NCBI GenBank assembly: GCA_022316685.1
Contig: JAKJHU010000023.1
Location: 4,420,692 to 4,484,691 of the forward strand
Reading direction: 5' to 3'
Length of the DNA stretch: 64,000 bases
From: Progne subis subis
Lineage: Eukaryota > Chordata > Aves > Passeriformes > Hirundinidae
The notes under the pieces are model-generated. The model was not told the DNA's origin. It did no database searches and saw nothing but the letters and a program-made list of their open reading frames with translations. Position 1 is the first letter of the stretch, and each line of letters opens with the position of its first letter. The position numbers and the translations under genes are program-made. Below, piece after piece: positions 1-12,929 of this stretch.

Positions 1-256
1 CCTATTCTGCGTGTAGCTGACAGACCAGCAATGGAAGTGCCTATTTATACATTGATGTTGAAACCAAACAGTAGCAGAGATCCAAGACAGAATTAGCATA
101 CTGTGAAAGAAAAAGGGGGCTTGTTCTAAATATGCTTGCTGCATCCTTTCATTAGGTGTTAACTTTCCTTACAAAGTGAGAAGTTTCTTCCTTTTCCCTT
201 TTTAGTAACATATGTTTCATGCCACTATTTAATTACATTTTCTCTAGGCTGAAATG

Positions 257-621
257 TGAAGGTGATTTTTGAAAAGAAAGAAAAACAAAACAAAAACACG
301 GGTAACAGTCAGAGTCAAACACCTTCTTCACAGAAGTAGTGGTGAATGCTCCATTTATTGAGGGTACACAGGGTTCTTTTATACATATATCATTCTTGTG
401 CATAAGCTATTCACATGGCATTTTACTACTAGCTATTGGCTAGTGTTATCTGCATAAGCATTCCTTTGCAGTTACCTATTTACACTTTGTTGAGGGAAAA
501 AGCTGGTTCTCAGGCTCACTGTCCTGGTTCTCAGGCTCATCGTCCTTGACAGTGCTAAAACAACAGAAGTTTCCCAAAATTGTCAGGCCTCTCTGTGTCT
601 GTCTCCAAAAATCCTGCTACA
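257..621 (-). mobile_element. Solo LTR of an avian endogenous retrovirus
   Basis: On the minus strand this 365-bp segment starts TG (TGTAGCAGG) and ends CA. It is flanked by an exact 6-bp direct repeat, gaaatg, at 251-256 and 622-627, which is the expected target-site duplication. A TATA box (TATAAAAG in sense, 376-383) lies about 17 bp upstream of a polyadenylation signal (AATAAA, 354-359), the U3-R layout of an LTR. No gag, pol or env coding sequence adjoins it, so this is a solo LTR left by recombination between two LTRs. A 6-bp duplication is typical of alpha/beta-retrovirus-like integrases (family knowledge). The family name is not assigned. Boundaries are well supported by the duplication. 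Confidence 0.85.
504..545. repeat. Tandem duplication, 21 bp x 2, within the LTR
   Basis: Two adjacent 21-bp units (504-524 and 525-545) both begin tggttctcaggctca and differ only by a swap of two neighbouring bases near the end. They lie in the U3 part of the solo LTR, where short tandem duplications often carry enhancer sites. Any enhancer role is inference. Confidence 0.85.
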
Positions 622-627
622 GAAATG

Positions 628-3530
628 TGGTATTTTTCCATGTAAAATCATGTTGGTCAGATTTGATCATTCTATTTCCTTAGTCAAACTCTTAAAACAT
701 AGTCTTCCAATGACGTAATTATAACTGTATGTCATATTCAAAATACAGGAATATTATGTCTTACTAATGTTTTTCTTTGTGTAATCCATAATAATTCTCA
801 GAATTCTATTTTCCATTCTTGTCTCTTCTAATGAGGGAGATGATGTTTTCAGAAAAAGATACCTGCAAATTGCATTTTTATGTCTTTGCTAATTTCCTAA
901 TTTCTTTGAAGCCTGTCACTGTTTCTTGAATACTTAACAATTTTCTCACTCAGCAGTGAAATGGCAAGCAGATCATATTGCTGCTGCATGTATCAACATT
1001 GAATTCTGACTGGCACTTTATCTCCCAGACACACTGCATTATCAAATCTCACTCTTGAGATTTAACTTTTCCAGAGTATCTTCCTATCACCAGCAAACTT
1101 TTTATCTCACTTTCCAAACTTCTCCAAATCAATATGTTAAAAAGCTTCCCTCATACCACAGACTCATGCAAAACCCTCCCTTTCTGCAAGATACTTGTTA
1201 GTTCTTATTTCCTCCACTTTAACATGCAACAGATTATTAATCGAAAGAAGGCTATAAGAATATAAGGACTTCTTTCAATCTGTTTTGAGGCATTTTTTTT
1301 ATTTTTGTAAACACTGTGCTGTTTATTCCCAAATAGGTAAGATTTCTATTTTCTGCTCTTTAAAAAAAAAAATAATTTCTTTAAGTTCTTCCTGAACAAA
1401 TATATGACTTAATATTTTGTAGTTCCTGGTACCTTCTCTGGATTTACGAAAAAATTAAACAGAAAACCCAAAAAAGACTCTTTCCACTCCTCCCCACTTA
1501 GTGGGAGATATTGAGACATTACACACTGTAATTAAGAGTTCATAATTTTCAACAATACACCAATATACCATTACTAGCTATAGTATGTGACTTCAGAAGG
1601 CATTGCAATCAGGAGACAGTTTTCAGGAACAACAGAGGCAGAGTTTAAACATACACATTAGGTGTAGAGGGCTGCATGTTGATGTGACTGACTGCTGTAA
1701 ACCTGAGCACCTCTCATAATTGTTTGTTGTTTTATCTTTTTTTCCCAGCTGAAGGATATGATTTTTTCCATTTTTCTTATTTGGTTAGAAGGAGAATTTT
1801 CTGAAAGTTTTCTTGCTTCTAGTGACCTCACTTTCCTTTGTCATATTCCTTCTAGACTTCCTCAAGTCTTTGTTTGATAGGTAGATGGTATGTATTCTTC
1901 CGAAAATCTAGAAGACTGTCTTTAAGTACTCTTCATTGTGTCTGCAGAGATTTTACTGTTTTAGCTGTTTTTCTTTCAGATTTTGGGGGAAAAAAAAAAA
2001 AATGCCATGTAGCTCTTCTCTATATAGTTCTCTTTCCCCTTTATACCATGACTGTTTAGTTCCTTTTAGTCTTAAAAAAATTTTTGTTGACAGTCTTTTG
2101 AAAAAGAACTGTGTTTTCTGAATCCACAATACATTATAATTATCCATATATTTATTAGTAACAGTGTTTGTTGTATTTTCTGTCAATTTGTCTGGTACAA
2201 AGGTCAAATTTACTTGGCTTCAGTTCTTAATAACATCTTAGAAATCTGATAAAGAGCAATTCTGCCCTCTCCAGAACAACATTTTTATGGATTATTTCTG
2301 TTTGTGTCAGTATTCAATTTAGCCTTCAAAAGGAGATAAATCCATATCATATATTCCTGTTGTACTCTAAATTGAACTCTAAATCCATATCCTGATCATA
2401 GAAATGTTTGCAAGTTACAAATCATAGGTACACCCTTAATCTACTCTTATGTTCCTTGTTTGCACCAACCCTCAGTTGAGCAAAACTGATGGATCCAAAG
2501 CAGACTCAGTGCAGCCCCTCTGACCTCTGTCTCTAACATAGGCTTAAACAATGAGGTCAAAACTCTTTATCTTTCCATGAGGATTTCTGCTGAATCAAAA
2601 TCTTATCATAACTCTTTGGCCTGTACTTGTCTGAACACAATTTCAGCCAAAGCTGTCAGCTGCAGAATTAATTCTTGTTATTGGCCCATGCCTCATCCAG
2701 TCTACTCTCACACTTCATAAGTTCTTTTTAATAATCTCAAGTCACTTAAACCTGATTAACCTCTAGTGTTACAGTGAAGAATATATACATTACTGTACTC
2801 TCATTCTTCTAGTTTATACTAAAGAGTTTTACATTTTCCACTGCTTGCTTTTCAAATATCAATGTTATATTTACATTACTTTACTAAAATATCAGTGCCT
2901 TTTTTAACTCTAATCCTTCTTTCAATGCAAGCATAAAAAATCCCAAGACCTTTGGTCACCAAAGAGCCTGGAGACAGCATGGTATCCAGCTATTGTTCTA
3001 TTTTCCTCTATAGGAAAAAGACTTTGATTTCTATTCTGCTCCAGGAAAATAAAAATACTGAACACTGAAACATTTCAAAACAGTGGAAGAACATAAAATC
3101 ATAGGCCAGCTACACACTGAGGTTTTTGAGGGCCCTTGGCATTTTTCTAATTCAATCCCATGCTTAAAGCAGAGACATCTCTGAATTCATACTAAGATGC
3201 TCAGGGATCTGAATAATGAAAATTTCCAAGGGTAAAGATTCTATAGTCTCTTAAGAAACCTGTGTTAATATCAAGATATTCTTATAGTACTGGGTTTTAT
3301 TCCCCCTTATATCATGCTAGACTTTTCTCTGTTTCTATTTGTGACTTTTTCTCTTGTACTCCCCCTGAGCACTTCAATACTTAGTCTACCTCAGTATCCT
3401 TGATAATCCCCTCAGAGACTGTAGCAGGTGTCTCTTAGCACTCCCACCCCTGCCCACAGAGGTTCTCTCCCCCTCAGTGTGTGCCAGCCTCACCCACTCA
3501 GCCCCTCTTCACAGTGCAGGTTCTCCAAAT
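628..3530. other. AT-rich sequence without a recognisable gene
   Basis: The only open frames are about 60 to 85 codons and none has a domain I recognise. Short A and T runs are common, for example near 1361 and 1990. I see no LTR, CR1 end or RNA gene. It is treated as unique intergenic or intronic sequence. Confidence 0.6.
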
Positions 3531-3539
3531 TCTGATCAT

Positions 3540-3695
3540 CTCAGCTGAGGGTCCCTCTCCCTTGAACTCACTCAGGTTCATCAGAATTGCTCCTGGAGGA
3601 CCCAAAGCTGGGTTCAGTATTCCAGACATGGGAAGCACTGAGTGAAGGCGAATAATCAGCTCCCTCAATCCCCACTGCACTACAGTTGATACAGA
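3540..3695 (-). mobile_element. Degraded CR1 LINE fragment (3' part of ORF2)
   Basis: The segment resembles the antisense of the CR1 ORF2 stretch encoding the region after the reverse transcriptase domain, with the phrases cccaaagctgg, gtattccaga and aataatcagctccctc in the family order. It is strongly diverged and has neither the 5' nor the 3' end of the element. The match is from memory of the family, so low confidence. Confidence 0.4.
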
Positions 3696-5830
3696 ACTGA
3701 TACACTATGGTGTTTTCCTTCATCCACATTACCAAATTTGCTTTTTCTCATAGAAATCGGAATTGTTTATGTAGATGAGAGTTTTGCACACAGTTTCCAC
3801 AATCTAGGATGGAGTGGTAATAACACTGTTGTTTATATATGATGTGCTCATGGTTATTTTAATAAGTACTTTAAAAACTGTTTTTCAGAACAGAAAATTG
3901 TATCTCAGATTTTGTTAATAGTGGACTGACACCTACACTAAATCATTTTAGGTTTATAAATCATGTATCTCTAGAAATCATTTAACTAATTTCTAAGTTA
4001 TAAACATGAATTATAACTTTGTTGCTCATTTATACATTGTTTGATGGTTTCCATAAATCATATAACCTGATTGTGAAAAGTATTGAATGATTAATAATGG
4101 TGCTACATTCATTTCAGATATGATGCAAATGTCTTTTGGTTTGTGTAATGGATATCCTATGATGTTTTATTATGACTTATGAAGTTTACTCTCCCTTAAG
4201 TCATTAAAGTATTCTGCTTTAACCCAAATTTTTACACTGTGAAGCCTGATTTCACTTGCCAAAATAAATGTTCTCACATCTCTAATCGGATTTATAACCA
4301 ACATATTTTGCTTACTTCAAGACCTAATAATAACAAAAGAATAAGAATTACAGAAATACCTAAACATATACTAACTTAAATTAATTAAGGATTCCTAATA
4401 TTTATTGATATTTTTCCTGTCTGTGATTAGGTCTGCTCATGTTTATACCACACTGTACCATAGAAGCTACATTGTGTGTGGATCCACTTTGCACTGGCCA
4501 GCCAACTGAGACTGGTCTAGATTACTTCTTGTGTTAATCAATTTATTAAATATTAGGTCAGGGTCTCATTAATCAACATATGACATTTCATTGTAATGGT
4601 TTACTCTAATATAAAAAAGTTTAAAGTAATGTATTTCCATTCCTTACCAATATTTCACTTACTTTATCTATAGAATTTTGTGCATGTGTGTAGGTCCATA
4701 TATGCACTTGAAAAGTTTTCTTGTTTATTTTTAAAGGAAAATAGAAAAAAATAAACATTTAAACACCATGACATAAGGATTTTAAACAAAATATGCAACT
4801 TTGAAACTGATTATTTACTATGAAGTTTTAACATTTTTTTGTTGGTTTCATTGAGAAAATAAACCTCTAAATACTTATGTGTTTTAGGGTTCCATTTAAG
4901 ATTTGCAATATGTTGAAACTCAATTTTTGCCTTTTTAAAAGAGTAATTATGTGTATCTATCTAGAGTAGTAATGTCGTTTCTGACACTCTCCCTGGTTTT
5001 ACTTGAACTAAATGCCAACAAATGTGGTAAATGTTTAAAAGGCAAACATCATTTGTAAGTAAATGAACCTGCCTACACAGAATTTTAGGGTTTTTTGAAA
5101 AATCTTAAAGGGGACTTTTTTGTGAATATAAAGACAACAAAATATACTGTAGTTTAATCCTTAAGTTCACTGTACTTGTAGAAGCCTTTAAGCATGTAAG
5201 AAATATGAACATAGTTAATAAATGTATTTAAAGTTAATAATAAAGTTAATAAATGTATTTTTAAAATATATAGCTTGTAAATCTCCAACAAAATATCCCA
5301 CACAAGTATAAAATCAAATTTATGCCAACCACACTGTTCACATCATTGAAAAGTTTGTGCTTTATCTAAGACTATTAACTTTTTGCATCTCTGTAAACAT
5401 TTTCCAGTGCTGAAGTCTGCAATAAATTTTATCCATTTTCTAGGAGCATAAATATGTAACATCACAACTATTTTAACAATGAGAAAATATAAAAAATCAG
5501 ATTTCTCAGCATATTTTACTTTATTACATAAACATCAAAACAGCAGTTTAGATTAAGAAAAAACTGTTGCTGTGCATTTTTCAATTTATTTGAACATCTA
5601 CCCACAGTCTAATGCTTTATAACTGAAAATTCAATTATGTAAAAATAAACATTTGCTACAGTAAACAATAGTGGGTGCAGCCCAATAAATACATCTTTGC
5701 TACTGCTAGGAAAAGGCCACAGGCCTTGGGTAGAACTGATGGTGCAAGGTCTCAGGACCTGTCTGAGCTTTCCAAAACCTGAGCTGGTTTTCACTTGTTT
5801 TAGGAACTGGTTAGTGGGCAGCTGACTGTT
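3696..5830. other. AT-rich sequence without a recognisable gene
   Basis: No frame of note is present. An imperfect local duplication around 5217-5270 repeats agttaataaatgtattt, which looks like replication slippage. I see no mobile element ends. Confidence 0.6.
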
Positions 5831-5839
5831 GCCCAGCCT

Positions 5840-6171
5840 GGGTTAGTTTAAGCTCCACAACTGCAAGATACAAGAAAGTTCTCAAGAACTCAGCTTATCA
5901 CTGTGTGACAAGCTCTTCATTGTGTTAGCAGATGCTGGGGAAACCCTGAAACTTTTCAACTTTAGCTAGAACCACTGAGGAGAAGGGGGGCTGTGACAAG
6001 AAAGTCATTTAAACCAAACCCAAGGGGACTCTGGACTGAGGAAAGGGAGGAACACCCCCAAGAACACATATGCCACCTGTCAGAGACCTCCATATGGATG
6101 CTGATTTTCAGAGTTCCTGGCACTTTCCTGCTCCAAGGTCAGGGCGAATAAAACTCAGAAGACATTGTTTT
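5840..6171 (+). mobile_element. LTR-like segment with polyadenylation signal
   Basis: This segment is more GC-rich than its flanks, has a purine-rich middle (about 5980-6060) and a GCGAATAAAAC motif near 6144-6154 that looks like the end of a retroviral R region. I could not find a matching target-site duplication or a clear TG start. It directly abuts a second LTR-like segment of opposite orientation. It could be one arm of a composite element or an unrelated dispersed repeat. Confidence 0.35.
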
Positions 6172-6782
6172 TGAAGTCTCACTCTGAAATTTATTATTGT
6201 TATCTATTACAAACTCACGAGATGTGAGCTCCCTCTAACAAGTCAAGAAAGTGAGCCTAAAATGGTGACAGTTCAAAGCTATTTAAGTCCCAATTACCAA
6301 ATAAACAGTTGACATCTATATTATTTATACTTCTAATCCAGTTATGATCACCCAAAACTTGCAATGTGGATTTCTTTCACCCAATTACAGAAAACCATCC
6401 AGATTTGTGAAGAAGGAAGAGGAAGGTGCAGAAAGACATCTAATCCACACCCAAAGTTCTCCACCTTGGCTCCCATATATCACTATACACTAAAATTCCA
6501 AATCTAAGTTTTTCACCCTGTGAAATCACACAATGCTCTCCAAACTTCATCCCCATGATCTCAGAACAATCACTCATTTTTGGAAGCCTGTTTTAAGGCC
6601 TCAGGTCAAATGCAGTGCTTTCCTGAAGTTCTGTGCCTGTCAGCACAGAGATTTCCCACAGCTGATGACTCCTCAGGAACATCTGTTCCATTTTGAGGAA
6701 CCTGCGTCTTTTTTGAGGAATGAAGGTCCACCTTTGGTCCATGAAGGATGAAGACAACACCTAAGAGAAGGGGAAGATACCA
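6172..6782 (-). mobile_element. LTR-like segment, minus orientation
   Basis: On the minus strand the 611-bp segment begins TG and ends CA. It carries AATAAA about 20 bp from the sense 3' end (the complement lies near 6190-6195). The flanking hexamers, tgtttt (6166-6171) and ggtttt (6783-6788), match at five of six positions, which could be an aged target-site duplication. The sequence resembles a dispersed songbird LTR I have seen, but I cannot name it. Boundaries are tentative. Confidence 0.45.
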
Positions 6783-6789
6783 GGTTTTT

Positions 6790-9495
6790 TCCTGTGTATC
6801 AATTTAGCTGTATGGCGAAGGAGGCTGTTTTTGTATTAATGGATTGATTTGGACTATCAGACCACTAAAATATCAGTTGAACTAACAATAGTCCTTGATC
6901 CCATATATTTATTGTGGGTTTTTTTTTTCCTTTGCTCATAACAACTTTTGGCATGTAACATATGCAGTCACACTGTAATCCTACTTTCATGCACCTTTTC
7001 CAGATGGGGGACGACGTGTTCACAAGACTCCAACAGACAGGTTCTGTTGGGATCATCCATGTGGTGGGTTCCCAATATAAAAGTGACATCTACAGAAGTA
7101 AGGGAACTAGAGGCTTTTTTTATGCCTCTAAGAGCAGAAGATTCTATATATCATGTATGAAGCGATTTAAAATATTATCTAATCAAATAATATTTAAAAA
7201 CTGTTCTTTGATATCCATAATTAATTAAAATATACTTATCCACTCTAAAAGCAAGGTTCAGTTACTTATGTACTGTTCTTTTCCCATGCAGCTCATAAAA
7301 AATAAAGGTCAATGCTTTATGGGGGGGCTAAAGGCAGGAAAAAGAAAACCTTGCCAGGGTGGAGAACATTCACATTTGCATATAAGAGCACAAATCTTAA
7401 CATTCTCTTTTAGTATTAAGAACTGTTATCAGCTGCTGTCTAATGATTTGACCAAGCAAGACCTATAGCCAGAACAGGTGCTAGGATTTCTAATGCAATA
7501 CTCTCATGTCTTATCATGGTATGTCAGCAGCATACCAACCGTGAACCCTAGGCCAAGATCACAAGAGATTCCTCAAGATCCTTCCTGAGAAAATTTCATT
7601 CTATTGATGAATAGCATTCTGCCTAGAAAGTTTTACAACTGAATCAACAAGTTACTAAGTGACACAGAAGCATAAAAATCTTGCAAGCCTACACCTATTA
7701 CCATCAGGTGAGAAAGTCTTCAATGCATTAGTTGCATCAATGCTGATTCTGTTTTGAATGGCACTGACCCCATTCACAATGGCTCAATCTGATCTGGAGT
7801 TAAAGGGCACCCTGATCTTGACTGGAAGTGCAAGCACCAAACAAACATAATCCATAAATATTTTAGGGCATGAGATGAGTTCTAAATTTTGTGTTCTAAG
7901 ATAAAAAAGAAGGTAAAGGTCAAATGGCCCTTTATGTGTAGTGCGTTATCAAGAAAAAATATTCTTCCCAAAGCAACAGAGGTTAAACAGGAATATTAAC
8001 TAGATTTATATTGCATATGGGATGGATATGGTGATTTGTGGAAGATTCTATTAAAAATAGAGTGTTTCTTTCTGTAGTAATGAACCTGACCTGACAGTCA
8101 TAATACTGAGGAAAGTTATTGATGAACTGAACTGCTGTTTTCTTTACATGAATGCTCCATGGTAATACACCAGCCTTTCAAGGAGAGGAAAGTTATGGTT
8201 GTATCAGTAAACATCTGTTATATCAAATGTTTATATTTCTATTCAAGGCAATTTGTATGGTTGAAATAACACGCTAGTTTGTTTTCTATTTGCACAAGGT
8301 GCCCCCATATATGCACTGGTATCAAAATCTTAAATAGTTCTAATACCAAGCCTGCATTTTGAAACTTTCATTTTAAATCATGCAATTTTCTTATGATTAT
8401 TTTATTCAATATGCCAGGTTAAATATTACTACCTTCTTCTCTACATCCAGGAAAACTAAGAGAAGAGAGTATTGGCTTAGCTAATGAATAAATAATAAAT
8501 TTTAAAAACGTCTTGTTCTTTAAGCCTGACATTTCAGAGCTGTTCGACTGTATCCTGAAGGCATATGTACAGCACAATATGGGGTGATGTACACCTGTCC
8601 AAACAGGCAGCAAACTGACCAGACTGGTTCTCAAGGGCAAGGCACTTCTGCTTTGCCCATCAGAAGTGAAATGCATAAGAGACGCAACAAAAGTGAAGTT
8701 TATTTTGCTTTCAGCACTGCCACCTTAAGACAAAGCAGTGTTTTGTTTCATCTTGTTCAGCCTAGTTGTGAAATTAAAGTAGCATACACACTTTTTTCTT
8801 GGTTGTTTTGTTCTGGTTTTGTTTGGTTGGATTTGGGTTTTATTTTTAATTAAGGGAAAGCTCCATACTGTATGTTTTCAGTAGTGTTTTCTAATTTTCT
8901 TTAGGTTCCATAAATTTTTAATATAGTGAAAATGAAACACTTTTAAGAATTAATTTTTCTGTATGTCTCTCTGTACATTGTCTATGTACTATGTCTAATA
9001 CTACTCATAGCTTTATCTACACTGGGGGATGTTGGAGACTCTTGACAGGTGACACTCAGGGCATGACTTAAATGCTTGGTTTTGTCCCTGCCCCACAAAA
9101 TGTCCTGATTTCCTCTGCTTGGTGTCATACTCAGTAATCTTCCAGGCTGGGAGAAAATGGGGAAACTGAATTGCAAAGTGAATTGTGGACTTCAGATGGC
9201 CCTCAGCTCTAGGCCAGTTTCTTACCAACTGAATCATTATCCTTCAGAAAGAGTTTCCAGATTCATTTAAGATCTCACTCCTTAAAAATTGTGGCATTTG
9301 ATACTCTCATTGGTTTAAAGACTATAATGAAATTTTGTCACATAGCAGCAATGGAGAAAAGAAAAAGGATTTTTAATAAAATGACATCTCTATTTTGACT
9401 TGCTTAACTTCAGTTGTCATTACATTTGACTGAATACAAATTTGGAATGGTTGACTGACTACAGATTCTCACATGGCTTGAGGGCATATTTTTAT
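6790..9495. other. AT-rich sequence without a recognisable gene
   Basis: Overlapping open frames of 60 to 90 codons occur near 6950-7230 and 8580-8850 on opposite strands and in several phases, with no recognisable domain. The pattern fits chance frames. No mobile element end was recognised. Confidence 0.55.
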
Positions 9496-9497
9496 AG

Positions 9498-9630
9498 AAC
9501 CATAAAATCGTATATTCATAAAATGGTTTGGGTTGGAAGGCACCTTAAATACTTCTAATCTTCCTGTCATGGCCAGGACACCTAGACCAGGTTTCTCAAA
9601 ACCATGTCAACATCTCTGTGTAACCAACAG
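9498..9630 (-). mobile_element. CR1 LINE 3'-end fragment
   Basis: The phrase aaaatggtttgggttggaagg at the low-coordinate end, followed by diverged forms of the antisense CR1 3' untranslated region (ccaggacacctagaccaggtt), identifies the terminal part of a CR1 element whose sense strand is minus. Only about 130 bp remain, the usual severe 5' truncation of CR1 insertions. Confidence 0.8.
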
Positions 9631-9639
9631 AGATACAAG

Positions 9640-10855
9640 TGCTTCACTGAATTGGATTGAGACACCATTTTGTTGCTATGACCTGTGAGGTGTAAAAGTG
9701 TGTTTAAAGACCAACAATAAAACTTTACATTTTAATTTGTCTTTCCAATAAATAAAAATATTTTCTACAAAGATAAGACTCAAAGATAATTAATATAGAT
9801 TAAACAGTGAAATGCTCACTAAAAAAAACCAACAAACCTAACACTTTTATTACTCATATTGATTATTTCATATGTTGACCTAGTCTATGAAAACCTTAAT
9901 TCGATGGGCACATTTTATAAACTTTAAATAGTATGAAATTAATAACTTTTCATAGTCATTACTTTGATGTACATATATGGCTTTACAGCTATTATTGATA
10001 CTCCTTTTCAACTCTGAAAAATATTCCATGTACTTTAGAGTTATTGTTAGCTAGATAATTATCACTGCTGGGGCATCAAATAACTCCAGTTCTGATTAGG
10101 ACATCCTTACTTATACTGACATGGAGATAGGGAAAAAAAAAAATAAAAAAAAATTGTAAAATATTTTCTGAACAAAAACACCTACAGGTAAGGTTAGGGC
10201 ATATCTGCTGAAAAACTTACCTCAGATGATTACCTGTATTATCGATTTCTGGCATTTGTTTACAAGAATAATTGTAAGGATAATTATAGCAGTGGAAAGG
10301 AGAAACATGTTGGGTTTTATATCCCATGAGATGATCAGAAAAAATTTTTTCAAGCTTCTCTTTTTGAGAACTTCTCTATTTTTTAAGGATAAAAAAGTCC
10401 CAGTTGATTAAAATTAAAATATTTTCAAGTTGTTTAAAATTTGCTAGCAATCATTTTTACCTTTACTGCTATTTCATCCAATTTGGAAAAACAGATCCAA
10501 AATACCCCTTCTTCTGAACTACTGCCAAAGTTTCTAGTCTCTTTTCTTCATAGTAAATGAAAGTCACTGTGGATTTCAAGATATCTGAAAGTTTTTAGAG
10601 AGGTACCTTGGCATAATTTGAATATTTTTTGTTTGTATTACAACAGCAACCTTAATTAAATTTGGGATTATTTTTCTAGAAATATATTCTCTTTATTAAG
10701 CTTGTAAAAAATTAAAACCTTTAGGTTTTATGAAAGCTAAAACAGGAAAGGAGCTTTCAATGGGCAAACTCCTGCCAGCCTGAAAATCAGTGCTATGAAA
10801 GAAAAAAGTGTGGCCATCATGTACATAGGCCACAGCTGCTCATGACCAAGTGCAA
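9640..10855. other. AT-rich sequence without a recognisable gene
   Basis: It contains an A-rich patch at about 10132-10155. The only frame over 60 codons (near 10226-10411) has no recognisable feature. Confidence 0.6.
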
Positions 10856-10859
10856 TTAA

Positions 10860-11530
10860 AATAGAATGGTTTAGGTTGGAAAAGACCATCTCAGATAATT
10901 GAGTCCAGACATTAACCCAGCACTGCCAGGTCCATCACTAAACCACATCCCTGAGTGCCACACCTTTCATGTCCTTTAAACACTTCCAGGGGTAGTGACT
11001 CTACCACTTCCCTGGGCAGCCTGTTCCAGTGCCTGACAACACATTTGGTGAAGAATTTTCTTCCTAATATCCAAACTACACCTCCCCTGGTGCCATTCAA
11101 AACCATTTCTTCTAATGCATTGCTTTGTACTTGGGAGAAGATACTGAACCCCACCTGGCTTCACCCTCCATTCAGGCAGTTGGAGACAATGATGAGGTTT
11201 TCCTTCAGCCTCCCTTTCTCCCAGCTCCCTCAGCTGCTCCTCTTCACACCTGTGCTCCAGACCCTTCCCCAGCTCCCTTCCCCTTCTCTGGACTCTCTCC
11301 AGCCCCTCTAATGTCTTTCTTGCAGTGAGAGGCCCAAAACTGGACACAGCATTTGAGGTGTGGCCTCACCAGTGCCCAGCACAGGGGGACAATCACTGCC
11401 CTGCTCCTGCTGCCACACCATTGCTGATCCAGGCCAGGTGCCATTTGGCCTTCCTGGGCCCCTGGGCACAGCTGGTTCATGTTCAGCTGCTGTTGACCAA
11501 CACCTCCAGCTCCTTTTCTGTTGGGAAGTG
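10860..11530 (-). mobile_element. CR1 LINE, 5'-truncated, 3' part of ORF2
   Basis: The 3' end is at the low coordinate (atagaatggtttaggttgg). Reading the minus strand, the translation carries the CR1 ORF2 C-terminal signature [10 protein letters not shown] and, in another frame, [22 protein letters not shown], both typical of avian CR1. At least two frames are needed across the segment, so it cannot encode an intact protein. The high-coordinate end is where similarity fades, near a stretch encoding the post-reverse-transcriptase linker. It is better preserved than the 9.5-kb fragment, so probably younger. Confidence 0.9.
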
Positions 11531-11534
11531 GCAG

Positions 11535-12210
11535 AATTATAGTTGTTTATAAACCCTCAAGGTGAAGTTGATATTTTGAACCTCTGACCTGGTTTTCAGC
11601 TTAATGAATTTCATCAGTCTTTAAGGCAGACAGGAAACTACCAGATCATGGATAAGTATTCATTTAAGCCCTTCATTACATTAGAATTTTAGATCAGTGA
11701 AGATTTCAGTCTTAAAGGGTGAATGTGTGTGCATTATATGTATATATAAAGATATTTTATTCTTCTTTCACCCAAGTGAAAGCAAAACTCCATTAATCTT
11801 AGTAGAGTATTCATATTTGGAAGTTTTCTAGAAGTGAATGTCTCAAAATAAGGTTTTCTTCAACTGTAGCTATCTAAAAAAACCCAAGAAAACATAACAA
11901 TGAAAGAAGATATTTTTCAGGACTTGTGTGATCTTTATTAACTGGGTATGATATTTTTAAAGTAATTAATCATCAAAGATTTCATCCTCTATCATTTGAA
12001 ATTAAATCTTATAGGTGTCTTCAGTGGGCACTCCACATTTTGGCAAAATAAAGCTGATGGGTCCACCTGGTAGAACATTCAGATGCCAGCATAACCGCAC
12101 TTCACAAAGGACATGGTGTTATTTGGAACTGAAGCACATGTACTTTCACTGGCATGGATAACTGCAAATGTGCTAGGAGAAATTCAGTACAGAAAGCATT
12201 TTTGCGCTAT
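11535..12210. other. Unique AT-rich spacer
   Basis: No frame or repeat is recognised between the CR1 fragment and the LTR target site. Confidence 0.6.
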
Positions 12211-12216
12211 ATTTAC

Positions 12217-12923
12217 TGTGTCTGTGTCCATCCCCTCTCCGGGCGGGAGATGACCTCTGGCTAGCTCGGGTCAACACAGCCGTAGATTGTTTCCAGTTCC
12301 GATGAGCACAGCAGGCTATTTACCTGCTGGGTCGGCTTCTCGGCAGCTGGACTCAATAGTGTCGTGACAGCAACAGGCAGCAGAAGAGAAAAGGCTGGCT
12401 CTCAGCTTAGCAGGTTAAAAGATGTTTATTCAGGCCAGCTGCGGAAGTCCACAGCTGATCCAACCTCAGTCCAGTGAGGAGCTGAGAGGCTGAGAGCTGA
12501 GGAGCTGAGAGGCTGAGAGAGTCACTCCGCTACCTTATAAGTGGGGGAGGGGTTCCAGAGGTTACAACAAGACAACAAATCAGGGGATTCAGGGGGTAAC
12601 AAGGTGTTCCCACCCCCAAGCCCTGGACCAAACCACTAAAATCCAGAGCTAAAGGAATTCCCCCCAGGGGGGCTATCACCTGAAGCCCTCTCCCTGAGAT
12701 TTCACAATCTGGGAGGGACCCCTGGAGTGATAGACAGGCTGCCCCAGAGTGAGGGGGTTGGGGCAGAGGGGGATGTTACAAGTCATGTGAGGGAGTGGGA
12801 GGAACTGACACAAAACACCTTATTATACAAACAGGAAAGGGATACAGAGTTGGGGATACAGTGAAATGAACCATAACATAAACTTCTTATAAAAACCTAA
12901 TAAAACAGTTCTGCACCACCACA
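12217..12923 (-). mobile_element. Solo LTR, family A copy 1
   Basis: This 707-bp solo LTR is flanked by the exact 6-bp duplication atttac (12211-12216 and 12924-12929). In sense it begins TGTGGTGGTGC and ends CAGACACA. A TATA box (sense TATAAG, 12534-12539) precedes a polyadenylation signal (AATAAA, 12425-12430) by about 105 bp, giving a long R region. Two more copies lie at 29436 and 47322. A GGTAAAT splice-donor-like site follows CAG at 12324-12326 in U5. The copy is longer than its relative at 29436 partly because of a 23-bp tandem duplication. The exact duplication suggests a fairly recent insertion. Confidence 0.9.
12476..12521. repeat. 23-bp tandem duplication in LTR family A copy 1
   Basis: Units 12476-12498 and 12499-12521 both start gaggagctgagaggctgaga and differ in the last two bases. 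The duplication lies in R, between TATA box and polyadenylation signal, and is not seen in that form in the other two copies. Confidence 0.85.
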
Positions 12924-12929
12924 ATTTAC

